From: Girardinichthys multiradiatus
Taxonomy: Eukaryota; Chordata; Actinopteri; Cyprinodontiformes; Goodeidae
Direction of reading: 5' to 3'
Length of the DNA stretch: 64,000 nt
Assembly: GCF_021462225.1 (NCBI RefSeq)
Contig: NC_061804.1
Coordinates: forward strand, 43,773,975 to 43,837,974
Below are positions 8,494 to 19,496 of the stretch, piece by piece. The first letter of the stretch is position 1. Every line of letters begins with the position of its first letter. A model generated the notes under the pieces. The model worked only from the letters and a program-made list of their open reading frames with translations, did no database searches and had not been told where the DNA came from. A program made the translations under genes and the position numbers.

Positions 8494-8513
8494 GTTTTAT
8501 CTCTGTATTTAAA
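8494..8513 (-). promoter_or_regulatory. TATA-like promoter of the repeat-containing gene
   Basis: On the minus strand TTTAAATA (8506-8513) and GATAAAAC (8494-8501) lie 50-70 bases upstream of the preferred ATG at 8443, a normal core-promoter distance. Confidence 0.4.
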
Positions 8514-8557
8514 GTAAACACTAAAGCACGCCCTATTGTTTTCATTGGGTTATTCAA

Positions 8558-8879
8558 GGTTTAACAATGCTTACAAACACCCCCCCTCTATTTTTAATTG
8601 GTGCTGATGCCAAACAGTTTCCGATAATACCATATTTGTCTTGTTCTATTTATAACAAACACACCCCTGTGTTTTAATTGACTCATTTAAGGTATTGCCC
8701 CTAATGACGACAACCAATCAGCATCCACGGTTACGCCCCCTTGGACACACCACCTGCTTGACCACGTGACCTCCTGCCCACATGGCAACCACATGGCGCC
8801 AACCGGAAATCCCGCCCTCACCGGAGGTCCCGCCCACCTGTCAAAAAGTTTGATGAAAGGGTGTACTTAAATTCTCTCT
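8558..8879. promoter_or_regulatory. GC-rich right end region of the Polinton element
   Basis: Non-coding. It contains CACGTG at 8763-8768 and two near-identical 14-15-base copies of CCGGARRTCCCGCC (8803-8816 and 8821-8834), spaced 18 bases apart. These look like transcription-factor sites in front of the early genes or part of the terminal inverted repeat. The partner repeat would lie outside the window. Confidence 0.4.
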
Positions 8880-8961
8880 TATTCCATAGTGGGTCGCGGG
8901 GGAGCTGGTGCCTATCTCCAGCAGTCTACGGGCGAGAGGCGGGGTACACCCTGGACAGGTT
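8880..8961 (-). repeat. SINE 3'-tail fragment, antisense
   Basis: The stretch from CCATAGTGGGTCGC to CACCCTGGACAGG is the reverse complement of the SINE tail at about 19760-19850. It marks the probable edge of the Polinton element. Confidence 0.7.
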
Positions 8962-11249
8962 GATTACACATATTTATCAAAATTATAATAAAAAATCATA
9001 ATGCAGGTGTAAGGATTATGATTATTGATTAATTAATATTTATCAAAATATATAATTAAAAGTCATAATTCAGAAAAATAATTTTCTCAACCAAAAATCA
9101 TTGCTTACAAATAGAAGTAGTGGTAAAAACAAGGGCACTAAAATCAAGGCATTGAAAATGGGCAACGTTAAATCTAATACACCTAATGATAAATCTGAAG
9201 TGGTAAAAATGGGGGCGCTAAAACCAAGGCAGTGAATGAAAATGGGCAACAATCCCAAACAGCTTGTACTAATTTGTGTGTACTATAAATAAATTGCACG
9301 TGCAATAAGTGGGCGTGCTGCTTGCAATCTTCAAAGATTGTGCGTGCGATGAATATTAGGTGCAAAACAAGTGCAGACCGCCCAATTTAAATGAGGAAAT
9401 TGCGTGTGCTATTGGCTAGCTGCTACTGGCTGGAACAAGAGGAAAAGCTAGCAGATCCTCTGCTGTGTTACTGGAAATATGCAGGGATTGATCCAGTTGC
9501 TGATTTTTTCCTTCTGTTCCGTTCAGCCCTTGCTTTTCTCGACTGTTACACTTGACTGTTAACGTTTGTAGTCGTGACAAGATTATTTCTCTTATCTTGC
9601 GCGACTTAATTCGCAACAAATTGCCAATCAATATTAACAATATAACAGACAAGCATGTCTGTCAATTTATTACAAGCTTGCCTTACTTGTTCTTTTAATA
9701 ATTTTTGGAGATTAACGGGGTTCTTTAGTTTTTTTGAGAGTTTGTGTTTGAAGAGTTCAGAGTTAATGATAAACAGCCATAATATTTAAGCCTGAACGTA
9801 ATATTAGCTATAGCTTTGCTAAATTTAACGTCATAACTGTTCTGCAAAAAATTTAAATTAAACATTTATGTACATAGAAATAAATTATTTTCCAATGATT
9901 TTACTGAATTCGTTTGGTTTGTTTTGCCAATATTTTAACAATATACGTGTTTGATTGTTTCAGTAGTTTTTTGGTGACAAAAAAGATTTTTTTTCTGTAT
10001 AAACAAAACCCTCCCCTGGCATATGTTCACATTTAAACAATATAATCGAACTGATCCAGCTCTGATTGCTCTGCAATGACACAATGTTACTGTCAATAAT
10101 GCAATGTGTTTAGTTTAGGTTAAAGCATACATTGTCTTTTTCACCACATGGAAACACTGCCTTTAAATGATGATTTATTCACCTGCTAAGAAGTCATTTT
10201 AGCATCTAGTTTGCAAATGAAGGATTTAATCTGCACTATAATGTCTTTATTTCTTTCCTATTAATTATATTACCAACATCAAAGCACAGTGGGTCTTTTG
10301 CATGATGTGCGATTACAGTTAACAGGCTGTGCGCGCTAGATCATTAATGTTCATATTTTCCATGACCTCTGTGCGTGTTCAGCAGATGATCTCACTGACA
10401 GCGATGTTATGCTGTGATGATCACGATGCAAGAAAAAAAGTGTTTAATTTTTATTTTTTCCAACCCAAATCTGTTGGCACATGTACAGAACATTCTTTCT
10501 CCACATCATCTGACATTTCATCTATGCCTCCTTCTGCCCAAAGACAGCAAACATTTTTGCGTCCCAGTTAGCACCTGAATTTCAAACATGCTAAATTCAA
10601 GCGCTAAAATTGCGCCCGCAATCCCTTTCAGGTGTGGAAAATCGCATTGCGGGTGGTAAAGGATTACATTTGCATATCCTCCTCCCATAAAGTTGTGCGT
10701 TTGTGTTCTGCATATTCATGAAGGCAGACACGCTAAAAAGTTTGCACCCGCAGTTCTGCTGATTTTGCACACGCAATTCGATTACCACGTCATTTGTAGA
10801 TTAGCTTTGTGGATGCAAACATGCAAACCTTTTGAAGATCAGGTCCTTAACGATAAATCCAAACTGGTAAAAGTCGAGGCGTTAAAATCAAGGCAGTGAA
10901 TGAAAACAGGCAACGTTAAATTTGATAACCTTAATATTTATAACATTAATATCTTACATGTTATCATTTTAATGAACTCCAAATTCACAGATTCTAATTT
11001 TCACAGTGGCTATATTAATTACATGTTGGTTTTTAACGGCACTCATTTTTACTATGTTCAGTATTTCACACCTTCAATTCATCTCAAGTTAATTTTTGTT
11101 ACTTTGATCCCTCATACAACTGCTCCTCCAGCGCAAGGGAAATAAAATATGATGTACCATTGGCAGTCGACTGGAGCCAAACAAGAAGAAAAATGTGTCT
11201 CCTTGGAAAAGAAACCTCTTTGGTTTTCTTTTAACTTTACCTTGGGAAG
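8962..11249. repeat. Non-coding AT-rich region with three direct copies of a ~70-bp unit
   Basis: No trustworthy gene. A unit containing GTGGTAAAA, then GGCGCTAAAA or similar, AAGGCA and GGGCAACG occurs at about 9111-9180, 9181-9255 and 10845-10926, all in the same orientation. The first two are adjacent and the third lies 1.6 kb away, as if bounding an unrecognised repeat. G/C-rich words such as TGCGTGCGATG and ATTGCGGG flank the inner side (9295-9420 and 10600-10800). Confidence 0.5.
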
Positions 11250-11817
11250 TGTTGAGGTAAAATAATTCTACCAGATATAATAATATGGCCTCAACCTCAC
11301 CCAGTCCAGATGTCGTGAGAAAGAACAGAGAAGAGCAGGAAATAAAGATTAACACAAGTTTAATTTGATATATAAGTCCAATGATTTCCAATGCATAACT
11401 GAATACAAAAGAATAATACAAAAGAAGAAAGATTTCCTAAGGCCTTAGGGAGAGACTCGGATCAGCAAAGCTAGGCTGTATTCACTGAGTGGTCTGTCTG
11501 ACCATCAGTATTAAAAGGTTTTTATATCCTCAACAAACTTCAAAGGTGACTGCTGAAACCTCCCCTCCAAGAATTATTTACGAAGTCTGTGTCGCCGCTG
11601 TAAATTAGTCAACCCCCATGAGAGTACTTTATTATCTATACCATGCCCAACAGCCGGCATTTATTGCTTACAGCTGCTGGCGAACATCCTGACCTTTTTC
11701 CAGCCTGAACCCCGCTGTGACCCCTCTCTCCCTGCGGTCCACAATATATTTCAGTTTTATGCATTAACATGCAAACTTAACACATAGTATGAAACTAAAT
11801 TATTTTAATTGTCAACA
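11250..11817 (-). repeat. 3' LTR of the class I ERV (complete, 568 bp)
   Basis: TGTTGAGG...GTCAACA termini. It matches the three pieces of the 5' LTR in order and supplies the uninterrupted reference that exposes the two insertions in the other copy. Confidence 0.88.
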
Positions 11818-11834
11818 ATTCTCCTTTGACCTCT
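11818..11834 (-). other. Polypurine tract of the ERV
   Basis: On the minus strand AGGTCAAAGGAGAAT lies directly before the 3' LTR, the position where plus-strand DNA synthesis is primed. Confidence 0.55.
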
Positions 11835-12165
11835 GCAAAAGTGGTCAACATTCAAAGATGTAGCAATGATAAGTAACACATAAAAAAGAATAATAAGGTC
11901 AAAATAGGCACACCAAAAGATTAGTACTCTGCAAAATAATAAAGGAAAGGAATGAATTACAACTGGGCCACTAATTCCCAACCTTCAGCATCAACATTTT
12001 GCATCATATTATATGGATGTGGCTGATGAGTGAGTGCCCCTTTTTCAATAGTTAACGTTATAAGCCTTACTGTAAGTGAGCGAATACATGGCACACAAAA
12101 ACATCCACACGTTACTAGAATACTCAAAAATACAGACAATGAAATCAGCAATGAGATAATTATAC

Positions 12166-13189
12166 AGGGTGGGCCATTTATGTGGATACACCTTAATAAA
12201 ATGGGAATGGTTGGTCATATTAACTTCCTGTTTGTGTCACATTAGTATATGTGAGGGGGGAAACTTTTCAAGATGGGTGGTGGCCATGGTGGCCATTTTG
12301 AAGTCAGCCATTTTGAATCCAACTTTTGTTTTTTCAATAGGAAGAGGGTCATGTGACACATCAAACCTATGGGGAATTTCACAAGAAAAACAATGGCTTC
12401 CTTGATTTTAACATAACTTTATTTTTTCATGAGTTATTTACAAGTTTTTGACCACTTATAAAATGTGTTCAATGTGCTGCTCCCCTTGTGTTGGATTGTC
12501 AATGCAACCCTCATCTCCCACTCTGCACACACTGATAGAAACACCGCAGAAGAAATGCTAGCACAGGCTTCCAGTATCCATAGTCTCAGGTGCTGCACAT
12601 CTTGTATCTTCACAGCATAGACAATTGCCTTCAATGACCCCAGAGAAAAAAGTCTAAATGGGTCAGATTGGGAGACCTTGGGGGCCATTCAACTGGCCCA
12701 CGACGACCAATCCACTTTCCAGGAAACTGTTTATCCAGGAATGCTCGGACCTGACACCCATAATGTGGTGGTGCACCATCTTGCTGGAAAAACCCAGGGA
12801 ACATGCCAGCTTCAGTGCATAAAGATGTAGTAATTTCGCATATCCAGTGGCCTTGAGGTTTCCATTGATGAAGAATGGCCCCGCTATCTTTGTTAACCTC
12901 GGCGACATGTCAATGGCTGTAAACAAAGAGAAACTTGTAAATAACTCATGAAAGAATAAAGTTACGTTAAAACCAAGCACACCATTGTTTTTCTTGTGAA
13001 ATTCCCAATAGGTTTGATGTGTCCAATGACCCTCTTCCTATTGAAATAATAAAAGTTGGATTCAAAATGGCTGACTTCAAAATGGCCGCCATGGCCACCA
13101 CCCATCTTGAAAAGTTTTCCCCCTCACATATACTAATGTGCCACAAACAGGAAGTTAATATGACCAACCATTCCCATTTTATTAAGGTG
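12166..13189. mobile_element. Mariner-like element with ~220-bp inverted repeats, right end clipped
   Basis: The left end starts TA-CAGGGTGGGCCATTT. A reverse-complement copy of the first ~220 bases (CATTTTATTAAGG..., GGCCACCACC, AATGGCTGACTTC and so on) ends at 13189, about two dozen bases short of the expected terminus. A decayed transposase lies between the repeats. The element interrupts the env end of the ERV. Confidence 0.8.
12430..12980 (-). pseudogene. Mariner-like transposase remnant
   Basis: Minus-strand frames carry pieces of a DDE transposase of the mariner superfamily: an HHHIMGVRSEHSW-type segment where the second catalytic Asp would be expected (QDGAPPHY is readable in an alternative frame), WIGRRGPVEW, and a PRSPNLT box where the final catalytic region normally reads SPDLT. 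Several frame changes and stops interrupt it, so no enzyme can be made. It lies between the two long inverted repeats of the element, so it belongs to this copy. Confidence 0.7.
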
Positions 13190-13653
13190 TACTTGTGCTG
13201 TCCCTTAAGGACAATTAAAATAAGCAGCACAACGATGACCTCTAGTGGGGTTTAGCAGTACTACAGCTTCGTATCTTCGTAACAGGAAGTTTCGGTTTGT
13301 ACACGTTTTTCTGGCTAAGTAGTGAGTGGAGTTGCAGCACGAGTTACAGTGGAAATTATCTTCTACAGGGCTACAAGGAGCATATGCCTGTGAGTTCGAT
13401 GTTGTTTCATGATGTGCTGTACCAAGCTTTTGATCTGATGAGTGTATTATTATGAAAATTTGTCACAATATGATTGCTAATGTATGCTAATGGCGATCAG
13501 TGCAAGTTATGGTCATTACTGCATGATGCCTTTCTTTGATATGATTTCACAAGCAATTATTTGTACTTTATGTTTCAAATGCAGAAACTTACTGTGTTTT
13601 GTATTTGCTTATTTCTGCAGTTTTAAAGAGAAAACTTAAAATTCAAATGGACA
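13190..13653. other. Unassigned non-coding stretch inside the ERV
   Basis: I see no gene. The sequence from about 13195 (AAGGACAATT...) looks foreign to the ERV and may be another repeat insertion; its borders are unclear. Confidence 0.35.
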
Positions 13654-13947
13654 TTAAACGTGACCCAAAGTCATAAATCGGTGTCTCCATTTGAAGCTGT
13701 TCGTGTTTAGGGAAGGCATAATAATACTCTTCCACTTACCAAAGGTGTTGGTGAACCACTCTTCCAGTCCCCCGCCAATTCCTGAATATTCATGCATTTC
13801 CTTACTTAACGTACGCAAGTCTTCTAACACTCGAGTCACTGAACCATCGGGGGCAGTATTATTTGGGATAAAGGTACAGCACATGTCACCAAACATTGCA
13901 CACCAGACCAGATGAATACCACTTATCCGGGAGCTTATAACCTGCAC
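13654..13947 (-). pseudogene. ERV envelope transmembrane-subunit fragment
   Basis: A 97-codon frame contains CAMFGDMCC, the C-X6-CC signature of gamma-type retroviral TM subunits that form a disulfide with the surface subunit, followed by an ectodomain stretch rich in Asn, Leu and Glu (PNNTAPDG, LRTLSKEMHE). The surface subunit, fusion peptide and membrane anchor are not recognisable nearby, so only this ectodomain fragment survives. It lies between the integrase remnant and the 3' LTR, as expected for env on the minus strand. Confidence 0.82.
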
Positions 13948-14236
13948 ACACTGTGGGTTTTACTCAAGGCTATCGATTAAATGTCATACATCAAATACAT
14001 AAAACAACAATAGCATCAACAATGATCCAAAGATTAATTAAACAGAGAAACACCACATTCAATGATCACATAATCAGAATAAAGAGTCACATATGTTCCT
14101 GATTCCCAGTCCTGAATTTATCTGTTGATTAGTTGAATGTAATGACTCCTTGTAGTGGATAAATCCTCTTCTTTCAATCTTGAAAACTAAAAGAAAAAGT
14201 CTCTGGAGTGGATAAATCCTCTTCAGCTCAGTGCGA

Positions 14237-14455
14237 TCACCGGTGAGCCTCCCGATCCAGGGGATTATTATGCCCCTTTAAAGAAACCTCTGGTGCCTTT
14301 GACCTTGTAGGCTCCTCAGCTGGTGCACACTGGCTCCAATGATACCAGGTTTCTCCTTTTCCTCTCTGACGAACCACATGAGATGTTCTTTCCAGGACTT
14401 GGAACGGGCCTGTGAACCTGGGTTCCTGCCATTCCACTTGATGACCTTGAGCCAC
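14237..14455 (-). pseudogene. ERV integrase C-terminal domain fragment
   Basis: A 72-codon frame with WQEPRFTGPFQVLERTSHVVR followed by WYHWSQCAPAEEP is the SH3-like C-terminal domain of a murine-leukaemia-virus-type integrase, which binds DNA. The catalytic core upstream is too decayed to read. It is placed correctly between RT and env remnants. Confidence 0.82.
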
Positions 14456-15396
14456 ACTCAGGTGACTCCTGGTACCATAGGGGGGTCTCTTGTTCCCTCA
14501 GGTCCTCTGAAGAACTCTGTCACTAGGGTCTGCAACTCATTAAAGAAAGTTTTAGAAGATAATTGTGCAGCTTCACCTGTTTGTCCTGGTATCTCCTGTG
14601 CAGGTCCCAGTCTGTAGTTCATGTGGGGCGTAACCTGTGGACTAATTAACAGACATCCTGACAGACATCAAAGCAACTGGCAATGCATCCACCCAATTTA
14701 ATTTAGTCTGTGCACAGATTTTAGCCAATTTTGTTTTCAATGTTTGGTTCAGTATCTCTTTCCCAGGTTGGGTGTAATTTAAACTTACCTGGAGAGCAAC
14801 ATTATGTGCACAGTAAGTTTTGGATTAAATTATCCAGATGGAACAGTTCTTGATCTTGATCTTCTCTCTCACCATATATTTTAAATATGGATGCCACCAT
14901 TGTTCCAGATTGATAAGCATCTGTAAAATACCTACATGCAATGTTCCATGTGCCTCTTCCAAAATGTGTTCTCTCATGTTTGGTGGCATCACAACTTCAC
15001 CATCAGGGCCTCTCCAAAGGCCATCTTCTTCTTTTGCTCATTTTCTCTTCCACACAGTAAGTTCCTCAGGGGAGGACCCCTTTTAATGTTGTTTGATTTT
15101 TTCCAATTTTAGATGTTCAAAGGTCTCAGCTTCAACACTTAATAAATTGAAGCTGCCTAACCTGCTACTTTTTAGGCAACAACAAGGCTTGAGCCACAAA
15201 TCTAATTTCATTTTCATGTTTGATTGATTGGGTTCTGTGCTGCAGTCACAAATCCACTTCTCAACCATTGTTTCAAATCAACATGTATTTTTCCATATTA
15301 TCTAGCATACAGCTAACATACTGAATCACCTAGCATACAGCTAACATACTGAATCACCTCTCTATATTCTTTGTTTTTTCTGAAACAACACTGCTG
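14456..15396 (-). pseudogene. Decayed pol middle (RNase H to integrase core)
   Basis: No frame longer than about 90 codons makes sense. By position this is the RNase H and integrase core of the ERV, reduced by deletions. A 27-base tandem duplication (ATACAGCTAACATACTGAAT repeated) sits at about 15303-15358. Confidence 0.4.
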
Positions 15397-15990
15397 TTAC
15401 AGAAACATGTAACTCAAAAGAAAGACAGTAATCAGGAAGAGCCAACTATGCAGCAAACTACAGCAGCTGTTTAAACTTAATAAATGATTCGTCGCTTCTG
15501 TGTTCCAATTCAGTGATGCATTAAGATTTCTCATACCCTGCTCTTTTATCAAAAGACCCAGTGGTGCTGTCAAACCAGTGTAATTAGGGACATAGTTTCT
15601 GCAATAGGCAGTCAAACCCAAAAATGACATCAAGTCTTTCACCACGCGTGGTTTAGGATGATGTAAAATGGCAGATTTGTGTGCAGAAGAAATATGGGTT
15701 CCTGTTGCTGAAATAACTGTTCCTAAAAATTAACCTGTATTCTTACAATCTGTATTTCATTTTTACTCACTTCGAAACCTTTTTTTGCAAGATGTAAAAG
15801 AATAGATTTGGTAGCTTCAATATGCACGATTGCTGTTCGGGCTATAATCAGAAAACCACCTCAGCCGGCAACACGCAGTCCTGGAGCTGCTGTTTGAGAA
15901 CCTGATTTGAGAACCTGACCCGGGGATAAGGCAAAATCTTGAGGCAACCTGATGTCTCTCAGTTGCTGATTCTTATAAGTGAACGAGAAG
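15397..15990 (-). pseudogene. ERV reverse transcriptase fragment
   Basis: The minus-strand frame 15397-15645 reads FLGLTAYCRNYVPNYTGLTA, the connection segment that follows the RT fingers and palm. Further upstream in transcription, near 15880-15980, LPQDFALSPGQ is readable, the segment just before the catalytic box. The YxDD catalytic motif expected between them is missing or destroyed, so the enzyme is dead. This fits a class I pol gene. Confidence 0.75.
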
Positions 15991-16079
15991 ACATCCCTGT
16001 AGTGTTCAGCTAGTCAGCTGTCAGAGCTATTAATTTATCTTAAATCGCGAGCCATTCTACATTTACCTATAACTTTCCT

Positions 16080-17007
16080 TGGTACAGGCAGAATGGGGGT
16101 GTTCCAGACAGACTGGCAGGGTTCTAACACGCCTGCTTTTAACAGTCTTTCAATGGTGTCAGCCATTCCCGCCTCTGCAGCAGGAGAATGTGGGTACTGG
16201 TTTCGCCAGATGGTGAAGACATCTTGCTACTTAAATTCCACAGGGTCAATGTTCACACATCCAACATCAGTGGGTCCTTGAGCCCATAGATGTGGTGGAC
16301 AACTGGATAAAACAGCCTCAGCCAGAGGGTGATCAGTTAATTCTCTGCCATGTACTCGAGATAGCTGCCGGTGTTCTAGCACGGCAGAATCAGAGGCAAC
16401 AACTGCAATACAGTAAGTGTTAGTGGAGGCAGAGAAATAAAGGGCTGGGACAGCAGTAGGTTGCAAGGGAACCTTTTACAACTCCTTCCAGTTCTTTAGT
16501 CTGATGACTTGGGTGCAAGGTTAGAGATATGTGAGATACAGCTTCATCAGACATTTCATAAATGTTTTTAGAGGAAATGGCCCATATTTTCCTTCTAAAT
16601 ATTCCTCAAACTGTTCCTGATACCAATCTGTTTGATTTCTCATTTCTCTCATAAAACATAGTTACACGTGGCAGAGCAGGTATTGGGCCGCAAGGAGCCA
16701 GGGCCTGAATCCAGAGTTTCTAGATGAGGAAACTGAACATCACCCCAGCAACAGAAGGGGTTTCAGGCTCAACAAAGCCCCGATAAATGTCCACATAAGG
16801 CTCCTCTACAGACCGCAGTAAATACTGATGTGATCCGGGGCCATCCGCTGCATGCAGCGTGTTTTCGTCTGGAAAAGTCACAACCAAACCATCCATGGAA
16901 CAAAGTATTGTATCTCCCAATGCAATCAAAATGTCTCTGGCGAGTAGATTCACAGGTGTGTCGGGCGAAACAACAAACGAATGCAACAGTTTTTGTTTTC
17001 CAACCAT
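16080..17007 (-). pseudogene. ERV protease and RT N-terminal region
   Basis: The frame at 16720-17007 carries a retroviral protease C-terminal part, with SFVVSPDTPVNLLARDIL and an ILCSMDGLVVTF strand (the GRDxL-like box is changed to ARDIL). The frame at 16227-16466 carries the protease-RT junction (LTDHPLAEAVLS, WAQGPTDVGCV), and near 16090-16130 WNTPILPVP-like codons start the RT. The active-site DTG is not clearly readable. Frame changes separate the pieces. Confidence 0.72.
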
Positions 17008-17143
17008 AGTGTGAAGAGGACACAGCCAGAGTCTGTTTAACCCCAGAGAATCCCATCAGAGAAGACATTTTATTAGATGAGGGAGGATTATTCAACGTGG
17101 AAAAAGTGGCTTCAGTATTCACAAGAAATAGCAATTTGTCCCT

Positions 17144-18242
17144 CTAATTCCACTGGAACAATGGGTTCTGCCGTTTTCCCATTGTCTGGACCTCCCTGTG
17201 GGGTGTGTCACTGTTGTCCCCATCCCAGTACAGGATACTGACAGCCCTGTGCAGGTATGAGTGCTGCATTGTACTGTGACAGGAGCTTGTTGTGCCAGAG
17301 GTTGATGCAAGAATGGAGGAGCTCCTTCTGGGCGTGCCCCATAGCGCTGGGGGCAGCTGCGGTCCATGATCCGTCTGCCCACAAACTAGGCAGGAGGAGG
17401 AACCAGCTCCTCCCTGTCTACCCCTTCGTCCGGCCCTCTTTCCAAAGGGCCCACCTCTGGCGCGGCCACGTATTGCCTGGGGAGATTTTACCTCCCCCTG
17501 AGCTGTTGGAGTGGGCAGAGATGTAACGGGAGCCATTATCCAATTTGCTTCACTCTCAGCCTCTGCAGTGTACATTATCTTATCAGGCCTTTTTACTATT
17601 CCTCTTCTATCTTACAGCGGTTAATTGGACAGTTTTAAGTTGTTTGTCTAGTGCATCAGACTGTTTCTTTTCGTGTTCTATCTGTTTTTTTTTCACCTCC
17701 AAATATTCCTGCATGTGGTGTAACAAATGTCTCTCCCACCTAGCGTGACCACACCTTTCTAAATCTGGGTTTCCTCCCATTATTTTCCTTCAAGTATTCC
17801 ATCCATCACAGTTTGTCTAAAATATTGAACTCCATCGAGTCAGTCTGTCTAGTGCAGGTTTCTACCGCCTCATAAAGAAACAACTTGTGTTCGCCCATCC
17901 CAGAAAAAGTTAAGCATGGTCTCTGAATTTTTTAGATGTGAACATGCCACGCAGCACGTCTCCCATCCCTCCAGCCACAGCAAAATAAGGTGTGGCGTCG
18001 GATTGATGAGATGTGCGGGCCGCATTATCAATAACTTGGAGGTTACTGCGTGTAGTGCTGCGACCCAAAATCTGTCTGAAATTTCCAAATGCTAAAGTTA
18101 CACCAGCTGATAATCTGTCTAGCTCATTTAGCCATGGCCTCAGTAAACAGATTATTATGGTTGATGTACGTTGGAGGTGTTTAGTTCCTTGCCACGCGAG
18201 CAGCTGCATTAAAGGCTTCTGATTTCTCTCTGCCTTTTCCAC
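17144..18242 (-). pseudogene. ERV gag remnants (capsid/nucleocapsid)
   Basis: The frame 17144-17575 contains an Arg/Gly-rich stretch followed by CLVCGQTDHG, the first half of a CCHC zinc knuckle; the last Cys is lost. The frame 17910-18242 (RTSHQSDATPYFAVAGGMGDVLRGMF) lies further 5' and is part of the structural polyprotein by position. Several frame changes separate the two. Confidence 0.6.
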
Positions 18243-18825
18243 ATTTCGTGCATATTTTCACTCATTCAACACACCCACTCTATCCTTTTCTGCGTTTGCT
18301 TGATCCACCTGTATTTAGGGTAATAAACAAAGCAAAGAAGCAAAGCAGACAGTTGAAACCCTACGGTTGCTGGAAACAAAGAGAAAGGTTCTCAATTAAC
18401 TGAGTGTAACATTTACGTCCTGACCTGGGATGTTACTCCTGACCTCAAAGGCCACACTTTCTAGTTGCTAATCGACCCCGGCGGGACAAACCGTCCTATT
18501 TACTTCATCCTGTGCGAGAAGAGCGCAAACCTCCGGGTGAGCCAACCCGTTCCTAAGTCCAGACGTCCCCGACTATACTATATCCACGTTTTGGATGAGC
18601 CAAATTCTAAGTGTGGAACTCTCAGCACGATCCACGACACCACGTCCGGCAGAAGTGGGGGCTAGGCCAACGACCAGCTCTGAGGCACAGAGTTTTTAAT
18701 CCTAACCGCTCTTCTAAACCGCCTCCGCGCGGCCCAATAAATACACCTCAGGTTCATCCGCAAATTAAAAACCACTTACCTTCATCCCCGCCAGTGATGT
18801 GATCCCCTTCGGTTGTGCTCACGAC
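18243..18825 (-). other. ERV 5' leader region
   Basis: This region lies between the gag remnant and the primer-binding site. It shows no long frame and presumably held the packaging leader and gag start, now decayed. Confidence 0.45.
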
Positions 18826-18843
18826 ATCCGGGTCACGGCACCA
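18826..18843 (-). other. Primer-binding site, tRNA-His type
   Basis: On the minus strand TGGTGCCGTGACCCGGAT follows the 5' LTR by three bases. It matches the tRNA-His-type primer site known from HERV-H-like elements, with one apparent difference. Confidence 0.75.
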
Positions 18844-18991
18844 AATTGTTGAGGTAAAATAATTCTACCAGATATAATAATACGGCCTCAACCTCACCCA
18901 GTCTGGATGTCGTGAGAAAGAACAGAGAAGAGCAGGAAATTACAATTAACACGTTTAATTTGATATATCCACCTTATTCCTATCCCCCAGG

Positions 18992-19400
18992 ATGCCTTGC
19001 GCGATTTATGGGTACGACTTCCGCCGCCAACCGGAACCGGCTTTTGTTTTCATGCTAACAATAGGCACTAATCTTCCTTTTTCGAACATTTGGGGCAAAA
19101 ATATGTGGGAACATCAGCTGACACAGCTCAAATGTGGCAGTACTGTTACACCGCTACCTACAGCTATCGAGGGATGGGAGGACGATCTGAAAAGGTGGCC
19201 GCAGATAACCTACACTAGCATATTTAGTTACGTCATTAACGCGGTTGCTTCAGATGGCAAAGCGATGAGTAATCTAAAAAGCTCAGAAGCGTATCAGTAT
19301 CTCCATAGTAATAAAGTTGGTCGCGTTTTGTTAAAAGAGGTGGGACACAATCTTCTCTACCTTAAAGCAGACATAGAGCCCAGCCAAAACATTAAAGCAC
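18992..19400 (+). pseudogene. SWIM/YqaJ-type transposon protein, N-terminal fragment
   Basis: The frame opens 23 bases inside the element and carries EGWEDDLKRWPQITYTSIFSYVI and a following DGKAMSNLKSSEAYQYLHSNKVG stretch, then LKADIEPSQN. This is the N-terminal region of a fish protein family that normally continues into a SWIM zinc-binding motif and a YqaJ-like nuclease domain. Here it ends in an AT microsatellite at about 19400, so those domains are absent. The start at 18992 is a guess; an internal Met near 19053 may be the real one. Confidence 0.6.
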
Positions 19401-19424
19401 CTTATATGTGTATATATATATATA

Positions 19425-19496
<72 letters not shown>

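Larger units (their letters stand above)
1..8880. mobile_element. Right-hand part of an endogenous Polinton/Maverick (adintovirus-like) element
   Basis: A compact virus-like gene block: polymerase B, packaging ATPase and two small virion-type proteins on the plus strand converge on protease, capsid and integrase genes on the minus strand. That combination is the hallmark of Polintons/adintoviruses. The left part lies outside the window, since the polymerase is already open at base 1. The right boundary is approximate: the last element-like sequence is the GC-rich stretch near 8760-8840, and a SINE-tail fragment begins near 8880. I could not define a terminal inverted repeat because its partner is not in the window. 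Frameshifts and an internal deletion show a fossil copy. Confidence 0.88.

Noticed and set aside
11089..11421. 110-codon minus-strand ORF
   Set aside because: It runs across the ERV LTR boundary, so it cannot be an original gene.
15303..15358. CRISPR-like short direct repeat
   Set aside because: Only two adjacent copies without spacer, in a vertebrate retroviral remnant.
17257..17526. Plus-strand 89-codon ORF in the ERV gag
   Set aside because: Antisense of a retroviral gag remnant; no family features.
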